DNA of 64,000 bases, from positions 1-64,000 of the forward strand of contig NZ_BMQN01000011.1 of assembly GCF_014648135.1 (NCBI RefSeq). The letters are read 5' to 3'. Of this stretch, positions 41,031 to 48,992 are shown piece after piece (the stretch's first letter is position 1; every line of letters begins with the position of its first letter). Made by a program: the position numbers and the translations under genes. The notes beneath the pieces were generated by a model. It was not told where the DNA came from, did no database searches, and saw nothing but the letters and a program-made list of their open reading frames with translations. The DNA comes from Deinococcus sedimenti (GTDB lineage Bacteria; Deinococcota; Deinococci; Deinococcales; Deinococcaceae).

Positions 41031-41870
41031 ATGCAGACCCTCGACCAGTACGCGCGAACGGGGCTGATTCCAGCCCCGGTACTGGCCAGCACGGCGGCAG
41101 AACTGAAGGATGGTGGCAGCGTCCTCAACGCCCTCCACCGGCACCTGGGCGCCCAGACCGACACCGTCTGGGCGCAGCTCGCCCAACGCAGCAACCGCAC
41201 GTTTGTCCCTCACCCGGCCGCTGCTGGCCCGATCGACGCCCGCCTGCTGCCCCTCCACCTCGCCCTCGACCACCTGGTTCTCCCACGTGTCAGGGCCTTC
41301 ACCACCATTCACCTGCTCAGCCCTGACCCGCTCGCCCGCGTGACGGACTTCGCGTCGCTGCGCGCCCACTTCAACCCGCTCGTGCCGGGCGGTCAGGCCA
41401 CGCTCCGCATTGACCTGGCCCCGCCCGCGACCTTCCGGGAACTCTTCACGCTGGTCTACCCGGATGCGCGGGCGCACTGGCGGGACGTGGAGGACGCTGC
41501 CGCCCTGGCGGCGCTCCTGCCCAGGTCCGCCTGGGAGAACTACCGGCCCAACCCGGAGGAGGAAGCGGACGCGCGAGCTGCCATGCTCGGCTTGCCCTAC
41601 ATCGACCCCACGACGTATCCGCCGACCCCTGGCGTTCTGCGAGACCACCCGGTCGTCCCCTTCACCACCAGACGCCTGTACCCACACAGCACGGAGAACG
41701 GGCACCTTCTCGTGCTGGGCACCCTGATGCACAACGACGAGCTCCCCGCCCTGCAACACAAGGTTCAAACCCTTGAGGACGCACTCCTGCAACCCATGAA
41801 ACTCTGCCTGACCAGCCCGCGGCAACTGGCCCGCCTGCTCAGAACCCTCAGCGAGGTACACCCCGCATGA
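41031..41870 (+). CDS. Stand-alone MshEN-like (GspE N-terminal) protein
   Basis: 279 residues from ATG 41031, one base after the preceding stop. The start (LDQYARTGLIPAPVLASTAAELKDGGSVLNALHRHLGAQTDTVWAQLAQ) has the pattern of the T2SSE_N/MshEN domain found at the front of PilB- and GspE-type ATPases, where it binds cyclic di-GMP or partner proteins. No Walker motifs follow; the rest (LAPPATFRELFTLVYPDARAHW...) is unfamiliar. Given the PilB and HD-GYP genes on the same plasmid, a cyclic di-GMP or pilus-linked role is conceivable. The stop overlaps the next ATG. Confidence 0.55.
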   Translation: MQTLDQYARTGLIPAPVLASTAAELKDGGSVLNALHRHLGAQTDTVWAQLAQRSNRTFVPHPAAAGPIDARLLPLHLALDHLVLPRVRAFTTIHLLSPDPLARVTDFASLRAHFNPLVPGGQATLRIDLAPPATFRELFTLVYPDARAHWRDVEDAAALAALLPRSAWENYRPNPEEEADARAAMLGLPYIDPTTYPPTPGVLRDHPVVPFTTRRLYPHSTENGHLLVLGTLMHNDELPALQHKVQTLEDALLQPMKLCLTSPRQLARLLRTLSEVHPA

Positions 41871-42364
41871 CCCCCACCCTCTCCAGCCAAGCCGCCCTGA
41901 CGTTCCCCGAAGCGCTGCGCCCCCTGTTCGGTCGTCTCGTCCACGAAGCTGTCCGCAATGGCACGCTGCCCGCTGTGCCCGTGGCCAGCGCCGGTGAGCA
42001 GCAGGAATACCTGATGCTGCTCGACACCAACTCCCAGGTCTGGCTGAGCGATCTGGGCACCAAAATCCGGGCCCTCCTCAAGCCCAGCAACACGCCCATC
42101 CCGGCGAACATTGCGGTGCACATTGACGCGTCCCTCCTGGCGGCCATCATTGAGGCTCGCTCTCAGCCCCGTCCGGAGCGCACCCCAAAAGCGACCGCGC
42201 AAGAGCGCCAACCCGGGAAACCCACAGCCGTGACCTCGCGGAAAGAAGGTGCCAGGCAGGCCGTGAACGAGGGTCAGCCCACCAGCGAACCCCAAGTCGA
42301 AGCGAACGAGGTTCAACCGAGCACTGAACCCCAGGTCGAAGTGAACGATGGCAGCGCTGCTTGA
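41867..42364 (+). CDS. Small protein of unknown function with acidic tail
   Basis: 165 residues, ATG overlapping the previous stop. The N-terminal 100 residues form a helical/beta domain (PEALRPLFGRLVHEAVRNGTLP, LMLLDTNSQVWLSDLGTKIRALL). The last 65 are low complexity with two near-repeats (SEPQVEANEVQPSTEPQVEVND). The 3' end overlaps the primase gene start by 17 bp. Unknown family. Confidence 0.6.
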   Translation: MTPTLSSQAALTFPEALRPLFGRLVHEAVRNGTLPAVPVASAGEQQEYLMLLDTNSQVWLSDLGTKIRALLKPSNTPIPANIAVHIDASLLAAIIEARSQPRPERTPKATAQERQPGKPTAVTSRKEGARQAVNEGQPTSEPQVEANEVQPSTEPQVEVNDGSAA

Positions 42365-43544
42365 TGAAGCCCTCGCGTGCCTGGCACGGGGGTGCTCCAT
42401 CCTCCCCGTGCACGCAGGCAACGACCGGGACAAGGATCCACACAGTGCCCTGTTGATTCGCACGGGTTACCACCGTCCTGACCCGGAGAACCCCGCCCGT
42501 CTCCGGGCCAGCTGGAAGCCCCTCCAGACCGCCGCACCCTCCGCAGAAGCCGTCACGGCGTGGTTCGCCAACACGCAGAACGTCGGGATGGCACTCGTGA
42601 CCGGCCGCATCAGTGGCCGGATCGTCATTGACTTCGACGGTGACGAAGGCCGCGCGTACGCCCACTCGCTGGGTATCCGGCCGCACGTCCGCACGGGCGG
42701 CGGCTATCACTGGCACTTGCAGGCACCCGACTGGCGCGTCGGGAACCTGGTCGGGAAGTCCACCTACGGCGCGCCCGACTGCGTCGATGTCCGGGGCGAC
42801 GGCGGGAACGCCATCCTGCCGCCGACCGTGACCCGCAAGGGGCCTTACGTGTACTTGCGGGACCCTGCGGACCTCGACACGCTCGACGACCTGCCCCTGA
42901 CCCTGCGCGAAGCCCTTCGCCTGGTGCCGCCACTCCCAGCGCCACCACCAATGACCGGTCCTCTCCCCCGCGGCGACGACCGATACCCCAGCGGCCGCAT
43001 CCTGGACTGGGCCCTCCAGAAAGTTCAGGACGGGACGCTCGGCGGCCGGAACGACACGGGGTATCACCTTGCGTGGGCGCTGTACAACAACGGGTACAGC
43101 CACGCGGAAGTGCTCCAGGTCGGCCAGACGTACGTCAGCCAGGTCGGCCATCAGCACCCGGATGGGCGGGGCGCGCCGTACACCCTGGATGAGTACCGCG
43201 CGAGCATGCGCACCGCGTACACCGCGCCGCGCGGTGAGCCATGGGGATACGGCACCACAGATGCCCGATCGACGCCACAGACCGCCACTCAAGCCCTGGA
43301 GGACGTGTACGCCCAGCTTCCACCCGAAGATCAAACGCGGGCGGCGCACCTTGTCGCGCGCGAGTGGGCGGCCACTGGACGGCCCATCGAGGACACCATC
43401 CGGTACCTGCGCTTGATTGGCCATGTCGCGGCCCCGAAGACCGCTCGCGCGGCCTACGTCGCACACGAGCGTCGTGAGGCCATGCCCGGGTCCTTGGACG
43501 CCTTCCTGCGCGCCCGGCGGGTGCGGTACGGGAGGAGCACTTGA
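42348..43544 (+). CDS. Primase-polymerase (PrimPol/bifunctional DNA primase type)
   Basis: 398 residues. The N-terminal archaeo-eukaryotic primase domain is recognisable: ALACLARGCSILPVHAGNDRD, SWKPLQTAAPSAEAVTAWFANTQNVGMALVTG, the metal-binding DxD in RIVIDFDGDEGRAY (near 100), the His motif GGGYHWHLQAPDW, and DVRGDGGNAILPP. The C-terminal part (NDTGYHLAWALYNNGYSHAEV...) matches helical primase-C-type tails. No helicase domain. It can prime DNA synthesis during plasmid replication or transfer. It overlaps the preceding gene by 17 bp; SSB is encoded 0.5 kb further on. Confidence 0.85.
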   Translation: MAALLDEALACLARGCSILPVHAGNDRDKDPHSALLIRTGYHRPDPENPARLRASWKPLQTAAPSAEAVTAWFANTQNVGMALVTGRISGRIVIDFDGDEGRAYAHSLGIRPHVRTGGGYHWHLQAPDWRVGNLVGKSTYGAPDCVDVRGDGGNAILPPTVTRKGPYVYLRDPADLDTLDDLPLTLREALRLVPPLPAPPPMTGPLPRGDDRYPSGRILDWALQKVQDGTLGGRNDTGYHLAWALYNNGYSHAEVLQVGQTYVSQVGHQHPDGRGAPYTLDEYRASMRTAYTAPRGEPWGYGTTDARSTPQTATQALEDVYAQLPPEDQTRAAHLVAREWAATGRPIEDTIRYLRLIGHVAAPKTARAAYVAHERREAMPGSLDAFLRARRVRYGRST

Positions 43545-43550
43545 CGCGGG

Positions 43551-43729
43551 CGCTGGACTCTGCCAACAATGGCAGCACGAAATCCTGCAGGGTTCACCCC
43601 CTGCCCCCGTTGTCAAAACCCCACCGTTCCCGTTCGGGATTGCACGCACGTGCACGGTGGGGTTTTGCTTTGCCCGGAGGCTGCTGATGCGGCCTCCGGG
43701 CCCCACTGCAGCCTCCGGAAGGAGGCCAC
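43551..43729 (+). promoter_or_regulatory. Promoter and structured leader of the 43730 gene
   Basis: TTGACG (43542-43547), 17 nt, CAACAAT gives a sigma70-like promoter. The leader carries GCCCCCGTTGTC (43602-43613), directly followed by a 14-bp hairpin (43614-43667), then Gly/Cys-type GC stems (CGGAGGCTGC...CCTCCGG) before the GGAAGGAGG ribosome site. The first hairpin could attenuate transcription or end a roughly 100-nt RNA. Confidence 0.5.
43614..43672 (+). terminator. Hairpin terminator or attenuator in the 43730 leader
   Basis: CAAAACCCCACCGT (43614-43627) pairs with ACGGTGGGGTTTTG (43654-43667); the loop holds a smaller TCCCGTTCGGGA hairpin. Followed by CTTTG. Confidence 0.7.
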
Positions 43730-43912
43730 ATGTTCGTACTCGAATACACCGTCGGCGGCACGTCCAAGTTCCAGTTCGTGGCCTGCCCCAGGAGTCTCAG
43801 AGCAGCTGTGAGAGCACAGGAGCACGGCAGCAGCCTCGCCCTGAGCGAACCCATCCGCACCGACCGACTCTACCTCTTCCCCGCCGTTCAGGCCCGCCTG
43901 AACCACCAGTAA
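43730..43912 (+). CDS. 60-residue protein of unknown function
   Basis: ATG 43730 behind a strong GGAAGGAGGCCAC. Compact alpha/beta sequence (MFVLEYTVGGTSKFQFVACP... RTDRLYLFPAVQARLNHQ), soluble, with one Cys. Precedes ssb by about 160 bp with its own structured leader. Unknown family, but good ribosome site and codon use. Confidence 0.65.
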   Translation: MFVLEYTVGGTSKFQFVACPRSLRAAVRAQEHGSSLALSEPIRTDRLYLFPAVQARLNHQ

Positions 43913-43934
43913 CCCTTGTGGGTCGCCTCGAGCG

Positions 43935-43962
43935 GCCCGGCACCGTCCAAAGCGTGCCGGGC
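43935..43962 (+). terminator. Hairpin between the 43730 gene and ssb
   Basis: GCCCGGCAC (43935-43943), 10-nt loop, GTGCCGGGC (43954-43962). The same arm sequence recurs at 46848-46870. Confidence 0.65.
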
Positions 43963-44071
43963 TCCCCCGACCGCACTCGACTTCACCCGCGCAGCTGATC
44001 CCCCTTCTCACCGGAGGGCGGACAGCCCCCCCGGACCTGAAGTCCTCCGAATCGGAGGCAAGGAGTACACC

Positions 44072-44962
44072 ATGGCACGAGGCATGAATCACGTTTTCCT
44101 GATCGGCGTTCTCGCTCGCGAAGCTGAACTGCGCTACACCCCCAGCGGCACCGCCGTCTTCGAAGCCACCATCGCCGGTGAAGATCACATCATCGGCAGT
44201 GACGGCCAGCCCCGCAAACTCCCCTGGTACCACCGCGTGTCTATCCTCGGCAAACCCGCCGAATGGCAGGCCGAACGCAACCTCAAGGCCGGCGACGCCG
44301 TGATGGTCGAAGGCAGCGTGGAGTACAGCCAGTGGGACGCTCCGGAAGGCGGCAAGCGCAGCATGGTCCGCGTCAAAGCCCAGCGCATGGAGCAGCTCGG
44401 GTACTCGCCGGAACTCATTCAGGATGCCGGAGGCGGTGTGCGAATGAGTGGCGGCATGAACGAGGTCATTCTGATCGGGAACGTCACTCGTGACCCCGAA
44501 CTCCGCTACACCCCTGCCGGCGACGCTGTGCTTGGACTCGGCCTGGCCGTGAACGAGACATGGAATGACCGTCAGGGTCAGAAGCAGGAGAAGACCCACT
44601 GGATCGACGTCACGCTGTGGCGCGACCTTGCCGAACGCATGAAGGACCTCCGCAAAGGGGACCCCGTGCTCGTGCAGGGACGCCTCACCAACGAAGCGTG
44701 GACTGACCGCGACGGCAACAAGCGCAACACCACCAAGGTGGAAGCGTCCCGTGTCGAAGCGCTCGCCCGTGGCACCACTACACAGGGCAGCACGCCGACC
44801 CGCAGTGCCGCGCCCGCCCCCGCACGTCAGCCTGTCGCAGCCGGAGCCTCCCGCTCCAGCAGCCCGGCCCCGACGCGCCCCACCCCCACCCACTCAGGAG
44901 GACTCGACATCGATCAGGGACTGGATGATCACTTCCCGCCCGACGAGGACCTGCCTTTCTGA
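44072..44962 (+). CDS. ssb: Single-stranded DNA-binding protein with two OB folds
   Basis: 296 residues from ATG 44072 behind GGAGGCAAGGAG. Two OB domains in one chain: MNHVFLIGVLAREAELRYTPSG... (about 1-115) and MNEVILIGNVTRDPELRYTPAG... (about 127-230), then a Pro/Ser linker and the acidic tip PPDEDLPF used to recruit partner proteins. This duplicated form works as a dimer and is characteristic of Deinococcus-Thermus. A plasmid copy next to a primase-polymerase would help replication or conjugative single-strand handling. It is followed by a terminator with an unusual repeat in its loop. Confidence 0.95.
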   Translation: MARGMNHVFLIGVLAREAELRYTPSGTAVFEATIAGEDHIIGSDGQPRKLPWYHRVSILGKPAEWQAERNLKAGDAVMVEGSVEYSQWDAPEGGKRSMVRVKAQRMEQLGYSPELIQDAGGGVRMSGGMNEVILIGNVTRDPELRYTPAGDAVLGLGLAVNETWNDRQGQKQEKTHWIDVTLWRDLAERMKDLRKGDPVLVQGRLTNEAWTDRDGNKRNTTKVEASRVEALARGTTTQGSTPTRSAAPAPARQPVAAGASRSSSPAPTRPTPTHSGGLDIDQGLDDHFPPDEDLPF

Positions 44963-45076
44963 GTCACCCCGTTGAGATGCTGTACGCGCCGAGTTGACCT
45001 TGCGTCCTCGAACCGTACAACAACAGCCCTATCCGGCTGGATGATCCCCGATTGACCTTGCGTCTCGGGGATTTTC
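44961..45076 (+). terminator. Repeat module with terminator after ssb
   Basis: CACCCCGTTGAG, then TTGACCTTGCGTC at 44994-45006 and again at 45052-45064. The second copy is the loop of a hairpin with stem CCCCGA (45046-45051)/TCGGGG (45065-45070) followed by ATTTTC. The whole module recurs at 50453-50568. Confidence 0.7.
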
Positions 45077-45172
45077 TCATGCAGAGGCAACGGCAGAAAC
45101 GGTTCTGCATTCAGCAGCGATGTCCCTGAAGGAGTACCGCCTGCACGCTCTGATCACGTCTAGCGTTGACAC

Positions 45173-45541
45173 ATGATTCAGGGTCTCGACCACGTGCAAG
45201 TGAACGCCCCTCACGGACACGAGGAAGACGCCCGCGCGTTCTTCGGTGCTTTCCTGGGACTGGAAGAGCTGCAAAAGCCCGAGGCCTTGCGGGGGAATGG
45301 AGGCGTGTGGTTCGCACTGCCCGATGGCCGGCAGATCCATACCGGCGTGACAGCGGCGTTCGTACCCAGTGAGAAGGGACACGTCTGTCTGTTCTGCAAC
45401 GACTTGGATGCGGTACTTGTTCGCGCTGAGCAGTTCGGGGTTGTCTGTAGCCTGGACACCCGTCTGCCCTTACGGCGGCTTTACTGCTCCGATCCCTGGG
45501 GAAACCGCACGGAAATTGTCGAGGGACGCCACACCCAATAG
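45173..45541 (+). CDS. VOC-superfamily (glyoxalase/bleomycin-resistance-like) protein
   Basis: 122 residues, a single VOC unit of two beta-alpha-beta-beta-beta motifs: MIQGLDHVQVNAPHGHEEDARAFFGAFLGLEEL... and GHVCLFCNDLDAVLVRAEQFGVVC... ending LYCSDPWGNRTEIVEG. Metal-ligand candidates are His7, His in KGHVC and the final Glu. Substrate unknown. TAGCGT lies 6 nt before the ATG, so the mRNA is probably leaderless. Confidence 0.88.
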   Translation: MIQGLDHVQVNAPHGHEEDARAFFGAFLGLEELQKPEALRGNGGVWFALPDGRQIHTGVTAAFVPSEKGHVCLFCNDLDAVLVRAEQFGVVCSLDTRLPLRRLYCSDPWGNRTEIVEGRHTQ

Positions 45542-45555
45542 ATGGGGCTTCGCCG

Positions 45556-46041
45556 TCAAAGGAAGCAGTGCATGACGTGCAGGCCGACGAGCCCGAGCCT
45601 CGGATGCTTGAACGCCTGAGGCACAGTCCCAATCACCTGAAAGCCAAGGGTCTGATACAGCCGCACCGCGGCAGTGTTGGATTCTACGACCGCATTGAAC
45701 TGCATGGCAGCGAACCCCTGCTCACGAGCCCAGGTCAGCGCGTACTCGCTCAGTGCGCGCCCGACGCCCTGTCCGCGCGCCTCCCCAGCCACCATAAAGC
45801 TTGCCGTGGCGACGTGCGCTCCTGGACCAGGACGGTTTCGCCCCATATGCGCGGTGCCCAGGATTTCAGCACCTTCACAGGCGACGACAGTGTGGTACGG
45901 GGGTGGCTGAACCCAGACAGCGTGCGCCTGATCGGCTGACCAAGCAGGGTCATACGGAAAGGTGTCACCGGTGGTTACGACGTCCTGAAAGATTGACCAG
46001 ACGGCGGGCCAATCGGCCTCGGTGTACTCGCGGATATGCAC
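45556..46041 (-). CDS. GNAT N-acetyltransferase
   Basis: 161 residues from GTG 46041 (VHIREYTEADWPAVWSIFQDVV), the start that fits the domain; an in-frame ATG at 46143 would add 34 unrelated residues. Acetyl-CoA motif A is clear: ATASFMVAGEARGQGVGRALSEYALTWA, with Q-x-x-G-x-G/A in RGQGVGRAL, then motif B NAVVESNTAAVRLYQTLGFQVIG. It is of the phosphinothricin-acetyltransferase-like subgroup; the substrate cannot be inferred. It converges on the VOC gene with 14 bp between stops. Confidence 0.9.
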   Translation of the reverse strand: MHIREYTEADWPAVWSIFQDVVTTGDTFPYDPAWSADQAHAVWVQPPPYHTVVACEGAEILGTAHMGRNRPGPGAHVATASFMVAGEARGQGVGRALSEYALTWAREQGFAAMQFNAVVESNTAAVRLYQTLGFQVIGTVPQAFKHPRLGLVGLHVMHCFL

Positions 46042-46353
46042 CTGAGTAGTGTATCCGCCTCCAATCAGTGGTCGATGCCCGAGTGTCAACCCAAGGATGC
46101 AGCATTTCCCGCTGTAGCGCGGCGCAGAAGGTGCTACAGTCATCTTAGTTTCTCCGCGAAGGTCACTTCGCCCCCGTTGTCGAAATCCTGCCGGCCCCCA
46201 CGAGGGCACCCCCTTCACGGGGACCGGCAGGATTTCTCTTTTTTCGCTCAGGAGTGCGCCAGCAAGCAGTGTGCTGGCGCCCTCCCGGGCCCACACATTG
46301 ACTGCTGGCGCACTTCGCCTTCACCGCCCACCCGTGGGCACAAGGAGTGCGTC
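46042..46353. other. Regulatory region between the GNAT gene and the 46354 gene
   Basis: Contains a TGCTACAGT extended -10-like sequence (about 46132-46140), then GCCCCCGTTGTC (46170-46181) and the hairpin at 46182-46236. AAGGAG precedes ATG 46354. Confidence 0.45.
46182..46244 (+). terminator. Strong hairpin with T-tract in the 46354 leader
   Basis: GAAATCCTGCCGG (46182-46194) pairs with CCGGCAGGATTTC (46224-46236) and is followed by TCTTTTTT. It directly follows GCCCCCGTTGTC, the same 12-mer found before the 43614 hairpin. It lies 110 bp upstream of the gene, so it is an attenuator or the end of a small RNA. Confidence 0.8.
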
Positions 46354-46827
46354 ATGCTTATCATCACCCGTCAGCAGTTCGCCGTTGCCGTCATCGCCCT
46401 CGCCCTGATGGCCGCCGTCATCCTGCTCGACCTGCCCGCCGGTTTCGGCGTGGCCACCCTCGCCGCCACGCTCCTGAGTGGCCTGATCGTCACCCTGCAA
46501 GGCTGGGAAGAGCACAGCAACCGCCTGACGCTCGTTCAGCGCAGCACGGACAACCTGAAGGATGGCCGCATGGTCATCCGCCTGCAGGCCGCTGGCCTCG
46601 CGCCCGTCACGCTGCACGTCGGCGACCTGATCGACACGATCAAGGACGCTCAACGCGAAGCGCGCTGGGACCGCATGCAGTCCAGGACCGTTCCCGTGAG
46701 CGGGTCCGTGCGTCTGATCATCCTTACGCAGGGCGACACCAGTGTCGTCAACTTCCGCCCCACCAGTGGGGTCGGCTACCGGGTCATCGTGCCCACCAAC
46801 AAACTGCAGCTGCTGCTGCCCCGTTAA
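46354..46827 (+). CDS. Small membrane protein of unknown function
   Basis: 157 residues; AAGGAG ribosome site 9 nt before ATG 46354. Two membrane helices close together (FAVAVIALALMAAVILLDLPA and VATLAATLLSGLIVTLQ) then a soluble domain (MVIRLQAAGLAPVTLHVGDLIDTIKDAQREARW... SGSVRLIILTQGDTSVVNFRP). Unknown family. It precedes the sigma-like gene with only a hairpin spacer between, so it could be a membrane partner. Confidence 0.68.
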   Translation: MLIITRQQFAVAVIALALMAAVILLDLPAGFGVATLAATLLSGLIVTLQGWEEHSNRLTLVQRSTDNLKDGRMVIRLQAAGLAPVTLHVGDLIDTIKDAQREARWDRMQSRTVPVSGSVRLIILTQGDTSVVNFRPTSGVGYRVIVPTNKLQLLLPR

Positions 46828-46847
46828 GTCCCGTCCACCCGATCCTT

Positions 46848-46870
46848 CCCGGCACGAACTGCGTGCCGGG
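46848..46870 (+). terminator. Hairpin between the 46354 and 46928 genes
   Basis: CCCGGCAC (46848-46855), 7-nt loop, GTGCCGGG (46863-46870). Same arms as the hairpin at 43935-43962. Confidence 0.6.
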
Positions 46871-46927
46871 GGACCCTACGGGTCACGGCGCTGCAGCTTC
46901 GGTCCGGACCTCCACCAGGAGTCTCCC

Positions 46928-48937
46928 ATGACCATGAAACGTGAAATCTGGAGCCAGAAGCGTCACGTCACCGTGCAGGCCGTCCCGAACGTGCAAGGCG
47001 AGGACGTGTTCCTCGAAGTGCTGCGCCAGGTGAAACACGATTACGTCCGACTCACGGACGTCGAGACCTTACACCTCGCCGACATGGCGACCTCAGGAAC
47101 CGCCGACCAGCAACTCTTTGCCCGCGACCAGCTCGCGCGCAACGCCGGTCCCCTGATCCTGGAAGTCGCGTACGAGTACAGCACCCGCTTTGGCGGCCTG
47201 CTCGAAGCGTACGATGGCGCCCTGCACCAGCTGAACAAGTTGCTGCCCAGGGTGACGGAAACCGCCGACGGGAAAACCCGCCGAACCGGTTGGAATCCCC
47301 ATCAGAACGGATTCCGCTGGCTGGCCTGGGTGCAGTACAAACTGCCCGCAGAGATGCCCATGGCGGCCGAACGTCTGGTCGACGAGAAACGCGCCAGTGG
47401 CGCACCCGCTGCGATCGCCTCCGGGCGTTCCAGGCTCCTCGCCACGGTCGGCAACGACGGCGCCCTCTTCGACGAGTGGGTCCGCCTGGCCAAGACACCC
47501 CGCCCAGCGAGTCACCTCCCGAAAGGGCGTAAGAACCTCATCGTGAAAAAAGGCGGTCTGCGCCGCGTCACCGCAGCCTTCCTGGCCGCCGGTGTCAACG
47601 GGAAGACCACCCCCACGACAACCCTCCCGGAAGCCCGCACCAGCGTGCTGCCCCTGACTCCCGCGTGGATCGCCCGCGCTGTGCGAGCGAATGCCCGCGC
47701 CATCCTGGCCCGCCCGAAACTGAGCGAGTCGACGATGCGGCAGGCCCGCGCCCTGGCCACCGTCACGGAATTCTGGGTGAACCGGAACGCCAAAGCGCAC
47801 CGCCTCGACGCTGTCACCGGCGAAGACGGCGACCAGCGCCTCGCGGACATCCTCACCGCTGAACCCGTGGCGCCCCAGCGCTATGAAGCCCCACTTCACC
47901 AGCTGGACCAGGTCCGCGCCCTGCGCGCCTACCAGCGGTTCGGCCCCATCCACGGTGCAGTCCTCACCCGCCTGCCGGTCCGGGAACTCCTTCCCGTGCA
48001 CCGGAAGCGGCAGCAGGAACGTCAGGTGCGGGACCGGTTCGTTCAGTTCTGCGAGCAGGCCGGGATCACCGGCCAGGGACATGACGCCATCGCGGCGGCA
48101 CGCCTCGCGCTCACCCTGACCGGCACCCCCTTGGATGCGCCCATGGATGATGTCCGTGAAGCGCTGCGTGGGGTGCAGGCTGCCCTTCGCGGCAGGACCG
48201 CCGTCTCCCGTCCGTCCCAGCTGGGCTCCGCCCTCCTGACCGCACTGATCGGTACCCCCCTCCAGCGTGCGTCCAAGGACGACGAAGCCGTCGCCGGTGC
48301 CCTGCACCGGGCCAACCCCACCCTCCTCTTCCGGTTCAACCTGGCGGCCGCCGTGCTCTATGGCCGGAAGCTGGATCGTCAGGGTAAGGCCGACCGGACC
48401 TTCGTGGCCGCCTGCGTGAAAGCCGGTGTGCGCATCAAACATGCGGAAGACGCACTTGATCAGCTCGCCCACGTGCCCATCACGACCCGCCGCGCCCAGC
48501 GCGTCCGGGTTCAGGGTGGGACCCGCTACGTCCGGCCCATGCAACTCGCGCTCGAAGCCTGTGCTCAGAGCGCCGACGCGCGGGCCCGTGACGCGCGACT
48601 GACCCTCCTCCGCCTGGAAGGCGAACTCGCTGCTGCTGAAGCTGCTGCGGACGTCGCCCCAGAAGCGGAATGGATCGCCGCCCTGGATCACGCCAAGGAC
48701 ATCCGGACCCGGTACCTGGCGGCGCATCGCGTCAGCGAAACGCTCACGAACTGCGCCGAAGCGCTCGAACAGAGCGGCACCGACCTGAACCTGGGCCGCG
48801 CACTCCTCGCCCTGGTCGATCAGGACAACATCCTCGACGATCACCTGGCCCTGCAGAACCCACTCGCGTGGTGGGCTGACGCCTGGTGGGCTTGCCCCAC
48901 CGAGATGGACCGGGATGTGGTTGTGGTTCCCTTCTAA
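46928..48937 (+). CDS. Large protein with sigma-70 region 1.2/2-like N-terminus
   Basis: 669 residues from ATG 46928 behind CCAGGAG. Residues about 38-150 follow the sigma-70 region 1.2-2 pattern: RLTDVETLHLADMATSGTAD matches L..EEE..LA..I..GD; then NAGPLILEVAYEYSTRFGG matches N.RLVV.IA..Y.GRG; then LLEAYDGALHQL; then FRWLAWVQYKL matches FSTYA.WWIRQAI. No confident region 4 helix-turn-helix is seen in the long helical remainder (VRDRFVQFCEQAGITGQG...). Could be a divergent sigma factor, an anti-RNAP protein, or chance similarity. The next gene carries a GreA domain, which strengthens an RNA polymerase connection. Confidence 0.5.
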   Translation: MTMKREIWSQKRHVTVQAVPNVQGEDVFLEVLRQVKHDYVRLTDVETLHLADMATSGTADQQLFARDQLARNAGPLILEVAYEYSTRFGGLLEAYDGALHQLNKLLPRVTETADGKTRRTGWNPHQNGFRWLAWVQYKLPAEMPMAAERLVDEKRASGAPAAIASGRSRLLATVGNDGALFDEWVRLAKTPRPASHLPKGRKNLIVKKGGLRRVTAAFLAAGVNGKTTPTTTLPEARTSVLPLTPAWIARAVRANARAILARPKLSESTMRQARALATVTEFWVNRNAKAHRLDAVTGEDGDQRLADILTAEPVAPQRYEAPLHQLDQVRALRAYQRFGPIHGAVLTRLPVRELLPVHRKRQQERQVRDRFVQFCEQAGITGQGHDAIAAARLALTLTGTPLDAPMDDVREALRGVQAALRGRTAVSRPSQLGSALLTALIGTPLQRASKDDEAVAGALHRANPTLLFRFNLAAAVLYGRKLDRQGKADRTFVAACVKAGVRIKHAEDALDQLAHVPITTRRAQRVRVQGGTRYVRPMQLALEACAQSADARARDARLTLLRLEGELAAAEAAADVAPEAEWIAALDHAKDIRTRYLAAHRVSETLTNCAEALEQSGTDLNLGRALLALVDQDNILDDHLALQNPLAWWADAWWACPTEMDRDVVVVPF

Positions 48938-48952
48938 CGTTCTTTCCCCATT

Positions 48953-48977
48953 GCGGTGGGGAGAGATCCCCCACCGC
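48953..48977 (+). terminator. Hairpin between the 46928 and 48993 genes
   Basis: GCGGTGGGG (48953-48961), 7-nt loop, CCCCACCGC (48969-48977), 15 bp after the stop. Confidence 0.6.
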
Positions 48978-48992
48978 TCCCCTGGAGCACCC

